Source: an uncultured Planctomycetaceae bacterium (lineage in GTDB: Bacteria; Planctomycetota; Planctomycetia; Planctomycetales; Planctomycetaceae). Taken from it: a stretch of DNA of 6,139 bases. Positions 1 to 6,113 of this stretch are shown one piece after another. The position numbers and the translations under genes were made by a program. Position 1 is the stretch's first letter; the number at the start of each line of letters is the position of its first letter. Below the pieces are notes generated by a model. The model made no database searches. It had not been told where the DNA came from and saw only the letters and a list, made by a program, of their open reading frames with translations. The DNA lies in the NCBI GenBank assembly GCA_937975745.1, contig CALJUK010000292.1, positions 1-6,139 of the forward strand. Reading direction: 5' to 3'.

Positions 1-1358
1 CGCAGTTCGTTCGGATCGAGCCCGACCAGTGGCAGCAACGTTGCGTGGTAGTCGTAATGATTCACCACGGTGTCGACTGCGTCATGTCCGAAGTCGTCTG
101 TGGCACCGTAGGTGATTCCCGGACGAAATCCACCGCCTGCCAGCCACATACTGAAGCCGTAGGTGTTATGATCGCGGCCGACCTTGTCTCGTCCCGCATT
201 GTTCTGGATGACCGGGAGACGCCCCATCTCGCCGCCCCAGTGCACGACGGTCGTATCGAGCAGCCCGCGCTGTTTGAGATCTTTCACCAGGGCCGCTGAG
301 GGTTGATCGGTTTTCTTGCACGATGCAGGGAGAGCCGACACGATGCTGCCGTGATGGTCCCAGTACTGATTTTTCGTGTAAATTTGCACGAAGCGAACGC
401 CACGTTCGACCAACCGCCGGGCAATCAAGCAGCGGGCACCAAACTCCGCTGTTTCGGGATCGTCCAGTCCGTACATGGATTGCGTGGCCTTCGTCTCCTG
501 CGAAACGTCCAGCGCTTCCTTGGCGGCGGTCTGCATTTTCGCAGCAAGATCGTAGCTGGCAATTCGCGCTTCGAGATCTAACTCATTTGGGTGCCGCTCC
601 AAATGAGCCGCATTGAGTTGCTCGACAAAATTCAGATACTTCTCTTGCGCAGGCCCAGCGAGTTCCTTCCTTGCATCAAGATTCAGGATTCGTGGTTCGC
701 GGGGACGCACGACAGTCCCCTGGTAAATGGACGGCAGCCATCCGTTCGACCAGTTGCGGACCCCTTCGACGGGAATGCCCTTGGGATCGGTCATTGCAAC
801 AAACGCAGGAAGTTCCTGCGATTCCGACCCCAAACCGTACGTCAGCCACGAGCCGAGCGAAGGCCGACCGGCCTGGATTCGACCCGTGTTGAGCGCATGA
901 ATCGACTGGCCGTGGTTATTCACTCCCGTATGCATCGACCGCACAACACAAATGTCGTCGACGACTTCCGCCAGATGCGGCAGCAGCGCAGACAGTTCTG
1001 TCCCACATTGGCCGTGCTTCTGAAAACTCCAAGGGCTTGCCATCACAACGGGGCTGGCCTGGGCAGCGTTATCGTATTTGATTTTGCCCGGGAACTCTTT
1101 GCCGTCGTAGTCCTTCATCAAAGGCTTCGGATCGAACAAGTCGATGTGGCTGGGGCCTCCCTGCATGAACAGCGAAATCATCGCGTTCGCCTGCGGGACG
1201 AGGGGCGGTGTCTTGGGCGTAACGTCGAATGAGCGAGGCTTCACTTCCGGCCTGACAGGCGCCGCCAGCAGATTGTCCTGCCTCAGCAACCACGCCAACG
1301 CCAGCGGCTGCAATGACATGGCAGCACCAGCCAGAAAATGTCTGCGTGACGATTCCAT
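1..1358 (-). CDS. DUF1501 family exported protein (sulfatase/alkaline phosphatase-like fold), C-terminus off the left edge
   Basis: Reading the minus strand from the ATG at 1356-1358 gives 452 uninterrupted codons to the window edge without a stop. The N-terminus has a twin-arginine export signal: S4-R5-R6-H7-F8-L9 followed by a hydrophobic stretch to about residue 25, so export of a folded, probably metal-containing protein is expected. The DUF1501 hallmarks appear in order: GGPSHIDLFDP (67-77) after a hydrophobic beta strand, W333-D-H-H-G337, WGGEMGR (374-380) and G394-R-D-H397, then a final helix region with HYDYHATLLPLVGLDP. These His/Asp positions correspond to likely metal or active-site residues of the alkaline-phosphatase-like superfamily; this assignment is family knowledge, and no substrate can be read from the sequence. 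Family members usually end a few tens of residues after the last motif, so little is missing. The gene begins 54 bases after the cytochrome gene, the usual planctomycete pairing. The leader has only a weak purine-rich stretch (GAAAGCGAAAGAA) and no clear Shine-Dalgarno. Confidence 0.93.
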   Translation of the reverse strand, partial: MESSRRHFLAGAAMSLQPLALAWLLRQDNLLAAPVRPEVKPRSFDVTPKTPPLVPQANAMISLFMQGGPSHIDLFDPKPLMKDYDGKEFPGKIKYDNAAQASPVVMASPWSFQKHGQCGTELSALLPHLAEVVDDICVVRSMHTGVNNHGQSIHALNTGRIQAGRPSLGSWLTYGLGSESQELPAFVAMTDPKGIPVEGVRNWSNGWLPSIYQGTVVRPREPRILNLDARKELAGPAQEKYLNFVEQLNAAHLERHPNELDLEARIASYDLAAKMQTAAKEALDVSQETKATQSMYGLDDPETAEFGARCLIARRLVERGVRFVQIYTKNQYWDHHGSIVSALPASCKKTDQPSAALVKDLKQRGLLDTTVVHWGGEMGRLPVIQNNAGRDKVGRDHNTYGFSMWLAGGGFRPGITYGATDDFGHDAVDTVVNHYDYHATLLPLVGLDPNEL

Positions 1359-1412
1359 TTCTTTCGCTTTCCGATCGAGGACAGCCCTTCCGACGCCCTT
1401 CAGCAACAACAA

Positions 1413-2216
1413 CTAGTCCACGTACAGAAATTCGTTTGAACTCAATAATGCCTGACAGAAACTCGCCAAGGCGAGTTGCGATGGAGTCTGTTTGCTGTCG
1501 GCCGGAGGGTGTTCCGCGTAAAGTATCGCCTGTTCACTTAAAAATGCTTTGGCCTGGGCCAACTCTCCCGAATCGGGCGCCCGGCCAAAGGCCAACTCCC
1601 AGGCGAGTCGACACTGATCCGCGGGATTCTCGCCGCACTGTTCGCGGACCCGTTCGGCAAAGTAACCAGCGTACTCCGCAGCGAAGTCGCTGTTCATGAG
1701 CATCAGTGCCTGGGGAGCGCCTGTCGAACTGTTCCGGAGCGTGCAGTTCGGTTCCATGTCCGGCAGATCAAATGTCGACAAAACTCCCAACGGTCGACTG
1801 CGACGAACCTCGATATACATGCTGCGGCGGTACTGCTCGCCATTGAGGTCGATTGCAGCCAGCGGCTTTCTTTCCCCATCGAGGTTCTCTTTACCGATTA
1901 CGATCTGCCCGACGCTATCTTCCATGACGGGCACCGGTTCTCCCAACACCTTCGAATTGAGCTTCCCGCTGATCGCCAGCACGGCGTCGCGGATCGATTC
2001 GGCATCCATACGTCGCACCGGCATCCGGCTGTAGAGGTGATTGTCGGGGTCCAGTTCGTCGGACCGCGGATTGCGGACAGACGACTGCCGATATGTCGTC
2101 GACATCGTGATCAGTTTGTGGAATCGCTTCAGCCGCCAGCCCCCATTCATGAACTCGGCTGCGAGCCAGTCCAGTAACTCTGGATGCGTGGGCCGAGCGC
2201 CCAAAAACCCAAAGTC
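1413..2216 (-). CDS. DUF1553 C-terminal part of the cytochrome gene, downstream of the in-frame TGA
   Basis: These 267 codons plus TAG (1413-1415) continue in the same frame as the upstream part, separated from it only by the TGA at 2217-2219. The first residues, DFGFLGARPTHPELLDWLA, are the textbook continuation of a DUF1553 domain after GQG-VATPG. The domain then runs on normally: F-x-x-x-GWRLKRFHKLI, MSTTYRQSS, NHLYSRMPVRRMDAE-x-IRDA, and an ending of SNEFLYVD as in full-length relatives. No further stop or frameshift is visible, so the lesion looks young or artefactual. As a free-standing gene its first possible start is a TTG at 2202-2204 (or ATG at 2148-2150), with no Shine-Dalgarno before either. 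It would also have no signal peptide, although this family works outside the cytoplasm. I therefore read it as the severed tail of one gene rather than an independent protein. It could still be made by readthrough of the stop. Confidence 0.85.
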   Translation of the reverse strand, partial: DFGFLGARPTHPELLDWLAAEFMNGGWRLKRFHKLITMSTTYRQSSVRNPRSDELDPDNHLYSRMPVRRMDAESIRDAVLAISGKLNSKVLGEPVPVMEDSVGQIVIGKENLDGERKPLAAIDLNGEQYRRSMYIEVRRSRPLGVLSTFDLPDMEPNCTLRNSSTGAPQALMLMNSDFAAEYAGYFAERVREQCGENPADQCRLAWELAFGRAPDSGELAQAKAFLSEQAILYAEHPPADSKQTPSQLALASFCQALLSSNEFLYVD

Positions 2217-2219
2217 TCA
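2217..2219 (-). other. In-frame premature stop (TGA) in the cytochrome gene
   Basis: The minus strand reads ACG CCG TGA GAC TTT GGG, translating as T-P-stop-D-F-G. The family consensus here is TPGDFG, so a glycine codon GGA has most simply become TGA by one G-to-T change (C-to-A on the plus strand). The frame is unchanged on both sides: the upstream ATG at 4301 and the final TAG at 1413-1415 are in one frame, giving 962 codons including this one. It falls about 72% of the way along the gene, within a conserved motif. Nothing nearby suggests programmed recoding: I see no slippery heptamer, and no selenocysteine would be expected at a glycine site. Confidence 0.9.
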
Positions 2220-4301
2220 CGGCGTCGCGACACTTCCCTGGCCGAAGTAATGCAGCCAGAAACGGTTCACAAGTCCTCGGGCCGTCAGTGGGTGTCGACC
2301 ATCGGTCAGTCTGCGAGCGAAAGCCAATCGCCGACCGGTTGTCGGTAGCGATGGATCGTTCTGCGGAATGGGAATCAGATCGCGATCGGCCAGAACCGAA
2401 AGTCCAGCGGCTGGGACCTTATCCTTTGGCTGACTCAACTCCCCACGAAAGAATAGAAACGTATCGGGCACCTGCCCGGGAACTTCGGTCAACGCCCGCA
2501 TGAACCCTTCGAGCGGCTTCTCGGCCCGGATGGCGTCGACTTTCTTCTGCATCTCGTCTAAACGGTTCGCCTTCTGCGATGCGAGCAAATCGGCAACCAC
2601 CTGCTTCAGTTGGGCCAGTTCCGCCGCTCCCTCGGGATCGAACTGCTCCAGAGTTGCCGCCGTCACCAGAACTCCAGGATTCTGCTGCAACAACGACTTC
2701 TGCTCATCGGTTCGCTTGCCGGCGGCGACAGCCGCCGCTGCCTTCACGGCAGGTTGAGTCTCTTCCGGCACCGACGCAACCGCCTTCTCCGCCGCGCGAG
2801 CGACATACTCGGCTTCCTTCTCTTTCCGCTCGCTCTCGAGCTTGGCAGCATCAGTGCGGATTTCGCGGTCGTAAAGATACAGCGAGCCGATACTGATCTG
2901 CTTGATTTTCGGGTACTTATCGAGCAGCTCTGCTTGCTCGGATGTCCGCTCCTTAGCGGCCGTCTGATACGCCGAGCGCAGAGCATCACGAACCGAAACC
3001 TCGACATCAAGCTTTTGCAACTGCGACTCGAGTGTCTGCGCGACAAACTCGTTCGCAACTTCCAGGCGTTTGGCATCGGCTTCTTTCGCGCGGGCTTCAA
3101 TCTCTGCGGCAACGGCACGGTCGACGTCTGTATAAAGAGAAATCTCTCGGGCCGGTGGTGTCCTCCACTGCTTCCAGTTGAGCGCCGGTTCAAAGATGGC
3201 CCGCAAAGCGTAGTAGTCCTTTTGGAGGATCGGGTCGTAGCGGTGGTCGTGACATTCGGCGCAACCGACCGTCAGTCCCATGAGGGCTGTCGAGACAATC
3301 TTCACTGTCTCAGAAATCACCTGATTTCGGGCGACGTCCTGGTCGATGCCGCCAGAGGCTGTTCCGTCAGGCGCCATCCGCAGAAACCCGGTCGCCGTCA
3401 GCTTCTCGATCGTTTCCGGCGACATGTTGTTGTACGGACCCGTCACAAGTTCATCACCGGCAAGCTGTTCAACGATAAACTGATCGAACGGACGATCATG
3501 ATTAAACGACTGAATGACGTAGTCGCGATAGCGGAAGGCCGATGGCCGTGGGCGATCCTCCTCGGTCATGCCTTCCGAGTCTGCATAGCCAGCCACGTCG
3601 AGCCAGTGTCGCCCCCAGCGTTCGCCGTAGTGTGGCGATGCCAGCAGTCGATCAACAAGATTCTCATAGGCATCAGGCGAGGTGTCCGCGACGAAGCTGG
3701 CGACTTCTTCCGGCGTTGGAGGAAGGCCAACCAAGTCGAACGAGAGCCGGCGGATCAATGTCGTTCGGTCGGCATCGCGAGAGAACGCAAGACCATCCTG
3801 CTCCAACCGGGCCAGCACAAATGCGTCCACCGGAGTTCGCACCCGCGAGCCGTCCTTCGGCTGAGGAACGGCCGGCTCCACGATCGGCTGGAGCGACCAG
3901 AAGTTCCGCTCCTCATGGGTGAAGTCGTCGGGAGAAATGTCTTCCGGTTCGGGGCGGGCGGTCGGAGCGCCGGCGATAATCCAGTCGCGAATACGGTCGA
4001 TCTCATCTTCCGTGAGTGTCACATCTCCTGGAGGCATTTCACCGGAAGTAATTCGCTCCATCAGCAGGCTGGCAACCGGGTCTCCCGGAACAATCGCTGC
4101 CCCCGAGTCACCCCCCTTTAAGATGAATCGCTTCAAACGCAGATCGAGAGCCCCCTGAAGTTCCGCTTCCTCGCCGTGACAGTGGAAACAGGCCGCCTTA
4201 AAAATCGGGCGGATATCCCTCTCGTACATCGGGGGGTCGGCTGCGCGGGCTGCGGACGCCAACGAGAATGCAAGAACGATCTGCAGGAGGAGGTATTTCA
4301 T
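2217..4301 (-). CDS. planctomycete-type cytochrome c protein (PSCyt1-DUF1549-start of DUF1553), ended by a premature TGA
   Basis: 694 codons then TGA. I chose the ATG at 4299-4301 because a Sec signal peptide follows at once: MKY, hydrophobic LLLQIVLAFSLASA, cleavage after ARA (about residue 20). The frame is open further upstream to an ATG at 4395-4397, but that start would bury the signal peptide behind 32 unlikely residues. Domains: PSCyt1 at about 26-115 with haem motif C38-F-H-C41-H42 and likely axial Met89 in GEMPPG; DUF1549 at about 155-375 with RRLSFDLVGLPPTPEEV (184-200), HYGERWGRHWLD (224-235) and a second CxxCH, C347-A-E-C350-H351-DHRYDPI; a charged, helix-rich insert at about 392-605; then the start of DUF1553 with GRRLAFARRL and NRFWLHYFGQGSVATP (679-694). 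The protein is expected to be a periplasmic or envelope cytochrome; its redox partner is unknown. The DUF1553 domain is cut at its beginning, so the product as written probably lacks function unless the stop is read through or is a sequence error. Confidence 0.9.
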   Translation of the reverse strand: MKYLLLQIVLAFSLASAARAADPPMYERDIRPIFKAACFHCHGEEAELQGALDLRLKRFILKGGDSGAAIVPGDPVASLLMERITSGEMPPGDVTLTEDEIDRIRDWIIAGAPTARPEPEDISPDDFTHEERNFWSLQPIVEPAVPQPKDGSRVRTPVDAFVLARLEQDGLAFSRDADRTTLIRRLSFDLVGLPPTPEEVASFVADTSPDAYENLVDRLLASPHYGERWGRHWLDVAGYADSEGMTEEDRPRPSAFRYRDYVIQSFNHDRPFDQFIVEQLAGDELVTGPYNNMSPETIEKLTATGFLRMAPDGTASGGIDQDVARNQVISETVKIVSTALMGLTVGCAECHDHRYDPILQKDYYALRAIFEPALNWKQWRTPPAREISLYTDVDRAVAAEIEARAKEADAKRLEVANEFVAQTLESQLQKLDVEVSVRDALRSAYQTAAKERTSEQAELLDKYPKIKQISIGSLYLYDREIRTDAAKLESERKEKEAEYVARAAEKAVASVPEETQPAVKAAAAVAAGKRTDEQKSLLQQNPGVLVTAATLEQFDPEGAAELAQLKQVVADLLASQKANRLDEMQKKVDAIRAEKPLEGFMRALTEVPGQVPDTFLFFRGELSQPKDKVPAAGLSVLADRDLIPIPQNDPSLPTTGRRLAFARRLTDGRHPLTARGLVNRFWLHYFGQGSVATP
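2485..3126 (-). repeat. Two diverged copies of a helical RT-x-EQ-x2-LL module in the cytochrome's central insert
   Basis: Between DUF1549 and DUF1553 the cytochrome protein has about 210 residues rich in Ala, Glu, Lys and Gln, predicted by eye to be helical and partly coiled coil. Two segments resemble each other: residues 436-464, containing RTSEQAELL (452-460) then KYP, and residues 517-542, containing RTDEQKSLL (530-538) then QNP. Their cores are 78 residues apart. The likeness extends to an Ala-rich helix before each core and a charged helix after it. Motifs of the RT-x-EQ-x2-LL type are, from memory, common in this part of long planctomycete PSCyt proteins. An ancient internal duplication is an inference from this similarity. 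Confidence 0.5.
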
Positions 4302-4312
4302 ATGCACGAGCA

Positions 4313-4334
4313 GGGCAGGGCGGGGGGGGGAGGG
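4313..4334 (+). other. G-rich run with potential G-quadruplex, including nine consecutive G
   Basis: The plus strand has GGG-CA-GGG-C-G9-A-GGG, which satisfies the usual four-tract G-quadruplex pattern with loops of one or two bases. It lies 12 to 33 bases upstream of the cytochrome ATG, on the template strand, so the mRNA leader carries a C-rich tract where a Shine-Dalgarno would normally be. Fold formation and any regulatory role are inference. A nine-base homopolymer is also a typical place for length variation or a base-calling error. Confidence 0.5.
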
Positions 4335-4368
4335 TAACGTCAGGCCAGCAAGCGGGTTGCGACCTTGA

Positions 4369-4402
4369 CTCACATTGTCGGTGAGACCATCTGACATTGC
4401 AA
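4369..4402 (-). promoter_or_regulatory. Weak sigma-70-like promoter candidate with overlapping dyad
   Basis: On the minus strand TTGCAA (4397-4402) stands 17 bases before GACAAT (4374-4379). Each matches the consensus -35 and -10 boxes at four of six positions, and the spacing is ideal. A small dyad, CTCAC / GTGAG (4369-4373 and 4381-4385 with a 7-base gap), brackets the -10 box and could be an operator. It would give a leader of roughly 65 bases for the cytochrome-DUF1501 unit. Matches this weak occur by chance, and planctomycete promoters are poorly characterised. Confidence 0.22.
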
Positions 4403-4426
4403 GCCGATTCCCGCGCGCGGCCGCGA

Positions 4427-4451
4427 CTTCCAGTACAGAAGGTTCTGGAAG
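4427..4451 (-). terminator. Hairpin downstream of the oxidoreductase gene, possible terminator
   Basis: CTTCCAG (4427-4433) and CTGGAAG (4445-4451) are a perfect 7-bp inverted repeat with an 11-base loop, starting 21 bases after the oxidoreductase TGA on the transcribed strand. A competing hairpin, CAGAA-GG-TTCTG (4436-4447), shares one arm, so only one of the two can form. No T-run follows, so this is not a canonical intrinsic terminator. It may act with the GC palindromes just downstream at 4411-4425, protect the mRNA 3' end, or be fortuitous. Confidence 0.35.
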
Positions 4452-4472
4452 GTAATGACTTATAACGCAATG

Positions 4473-6113
4473 TCATTTTACTTCCGAGACCATATCAATG
4501 GCGCCGCAAGGGCACTCTTCGGCACAGATTCCGCAGCCTTTGCAATAGTCCAGATTGAACTGATATCGGTTCCCAGGACCGAGCTTGATGACCGCATTGT
4601 CCGGGCAGACGCCGTAGCAGTTATCGCATTCGAAGCAATTGCCACATGACAGACATCGCCGTGCCTCGAACTTTGCCGTCTCCTCTGTCAGGCCGGCGGT
4701 GTACTCCTCAAACCCGGTGACCCGCCGCGAAGCGGAAAGAACTGCCTGAGTCGAACGGGAGGCGTCGCTGTAATACCAGGGATTCAGCCTTTCCGCTGTC
4801 GCCAAACCGGACCGTTCGGGATGTTGGTAAGTTTCTCCTCGCAGGAATGCGTCGACGTTGCGGGCGGCCAATTTGCCGTGACCGACGGCCGTCGTCACGG
4901 TTCGATCGGCAGGAACCATATCACCGCCAGCAAACAATCCCTGCCGTCCGGTCATCATGTTTGGTCCCACATCAACGATACCATCCGGTCGGACGACAAC
5001 GCCGGGGCAAGACTTCAGAAACTCAGAGTCGACGTTTTGCCCCAAGGCGAGAATCAGCGAATCGGCTGCCAACGTCTCGGTCTGACCTGTCGGTTGAGGC
5101 CGACCATGCTCGTCCAGTTCCATTACTTCGACGGTCAACTCGTCTCCGTCGATCTGTGTGATCGTCCGCAGCCAGTTGATGACGACCCCCTCCTCCAACG
5201 CTTCTTCCGCTTCAAAATCGTGCGCCGGCATGTGTTCGCGGTCGCGACGGTAGATGATCATCGCTTCCTCGGCTCCTAGCCGTTTGGCAGTGCGTGCCAC
5301 GTCCATTGCCGTATTGCCACCTCCGTAAACAGCCACGCGGCGACCGATTTGCGGACGCTCTTCTCCCAGTTCCATCTGCTGCAACAGTGTGACGGCGTCA
5401 AGAATCTTACCCGTGTCCTTCGCCGGAATCTCCGTCCGTTTACCGATGTGAGCCCCAATTGCCAGAAAGACGGCCGCGAAACCCTCCTCGGCAAATAGCG
5501 CCTCGACATCCTTCACTGCGGTATTCAGCCGGACCTCGACACCCAGGTTAACAATCCGCTGGATCTCCGCATCGAGAATGTCTCGCGACAGGCGATATTT
5601 GGGAATGCCAAACCGCATCATCCCGCCGAGCCTGGGACCCGCGTCGAAGAGCGTGACTTGATGTCCCAACTTCATCAGGTGATAGGAGGCAGAAAGACCG
5701 CTGGGGCCGGCCCCCACAACTGCGACACGCTGGCCGGTCGATGGGCTCCGGTCGAACTGCCAGCCCTTTTCGATGGCCAATTCCCCCAGAAATCGTTCAA
5801 CTGCGTGGATGTTGACCGTCTGGTCCAGGGCCGCCCGGTTGCAGGCCGACTCGCACGGGTGATAGCACACTCGGCCCATGACGGCCGGAAACGGGGTATC
5901 GAATGTTAGTGTCCGCCAAGCCTGTTCGTAGTTTCCTTCTTCGGCGTGATACAGCCAGCCCTGGATGTTCTCACCGGCGGGACAGGCATTGTTGCAGGGA
6001 GGAAGCCGGTCGACATACACCGGACGCATTGTTCGCCACGTCCCCGTGTGATTGGCGAGGCTACTACCGGGATCGAGTGTGATTGCAAACGGTTTCTTCG
6101 CCGGGTCCGTCAT
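4473..6113 (-). CDS. GltD-like FAD/NAD(P) oxidoreductase with C-terminal 2x[4Fe-4S] ferredoxin domain
   Basis: The gene is complete: 546 residues, ATG at 6111-6113, TGA at 4473-4475, no signal peptide, cytoplasmic. Domains in order: an N-terminal Fe-S domain of the dihydropyrimidine dehydrogenase / glutamate synthase type with C40-x3-C44-P and GR-x-C83-x2-P-C87-E-x2-C91 (about 36-115); an FAD site, VAVVGAGPSG (130-139), with GGMMRFGIPKYRL (163-175); an NAD(P) site, GGGNTAMD (264-271), followed by YRRDREHMPA (288-297); the second FAD contact GLFAGGD (392-398); and a ferredoxin tail with C493/496/499/503-P and C524/527/530/534-P. Two further cysteines, C487 and C490, extend the first cluster motif. 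Annotation pipelines often call such proteins 'glutamate synthase small subunit', but classical GltD lacks the ferredoxin tail and no large subunit is present here. The more likely role is moving electrons between NAD(P)H and ferredoxin-type centres for a partner such as a 2-oxoacid oxidoreductase encoded to the right. That partner is inferred. Confidence 0.92.
   Translation of the reverse strand: MTDPAKKPFAITLDPGSSLANHTGTWRTMRPVYVDRLPPCNNACPAGENIQGWLYHAEEGNYEQAWRTLTFDTPFPAVMGRVCYHPCESACNRAALDQTVNIHAVERFLGELAIEKGWQFDRSPSTGQRVAVVGAGPSGLSASYHLMKLGHQVTLFDAGPRLGGMMRFGIPKYRLSRDILDAEIQRIVNLGVEVRLNTAVKDVEALFAEEGFAAVFLAIGAHIGKRTEIPAKDTGKILDAVTLLQQMELGEERPQIGRRVAVYGGGNTAMDVARTAKRLGAEEAMIIYRRDREHMPAHDFEAEEALEEGVVINWLRTITQIDGDELTVEVMELDEHGRPQPTGQTETLAADSLILALGQNVDSEFLKSCPGVVVRPDGIVDVGPNMMTGRQGLFAGGDMVPADRTVTTAVGHGKLAARNVDAFLRGETYQHPERSGLATAERLNPWYYSDASRSTQAVLSASRRVTGFEEYTAGLTEETAKFEARRCLSCGNCFECDNCYGVCPDNAVIKLGPGNRYQFNLDYCKGCGICAEECPCGAIDMVSEVK

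Larger units (their letters stand above)
4302..4472. other. 171-base intergenic region between the oxidoreductase and cytochrome genes
   Basis: No gene is supported here. Read on the minus strand from the oxidoreductase stop, it contains a hairpin pair (4427-4451), two overlapping GC palindromes (CCGCGCGCGG at 4411-4420 and CGCGGCCGCG at 4416-4425), a weak promoter candidate, a small dyad, and a C-rich run (G-rich on the plus strand) just before the cytochrome ATG. It is the longest non-coding stretch in the window and the natural boundary between two transcription units. Confidence 0.6.

Noticed and set aside
591..1232. A 213-codon plus-strand open frame opposite the DUF1501 gene
   Set aside because: Its composition is that of a shadow frame, it has no motif or ribosome binding site, and the opposite strand encodes an unmistakable DUF1501 protein.
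1384..1401. Direct repeat GCCCTTC-CGAC-GCCCTTC in the gap between the cytochrome and DUF1501 genes
   Set aside because: Two 7-base copies are too short to distinguish from chance, and they lie too far from the DUF1501 ATG to be ribosome binding sites.
2610..4121. A 503-codon open frame on the plus strand antisense to the cytochrome gene
   Set aside because: It lies opposite a gene with clear domains and haem motifs. Its translation is Arg/Leu-rich with no recognisable motif, and it begins and ends inside that gene. It is a by-product of GC-biased codon use.
4302..4397. An upstream in-frame ATG at 4395-4397 as start of the cytochrome gene
   Set aside because: It adds 32 low-complexity Pro/Leu residues before an ideal Sec signal peptide and runs through the C-rich tract. 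The ATG at 4299-4301 explains the export signal better.
2217..4475. UGA used as a sense codon (glycine, as in some candidate phyla): the frame is open from the oxidoreductase through its TGA at 4473-4475 into the cytochrome gene, and again through the TGA at 2217-2219
   Set aside because: The oxidoreductase ends at the normal family length, and the cytochrome begins with its own signal peptide. All other visible glycines use GGN. The organism looks like a planctomycete with the standard code. The shared frame across the 171-base gap is coincidence.
4473..6113. Calling the oxidoreductase gltD, the glutamate synthase small subunit
   Set aside because: The flavin and NAD(P) core fits, but the ferredoxin tail and the absence of a large-subunit gene in the window make the symbol misleading.
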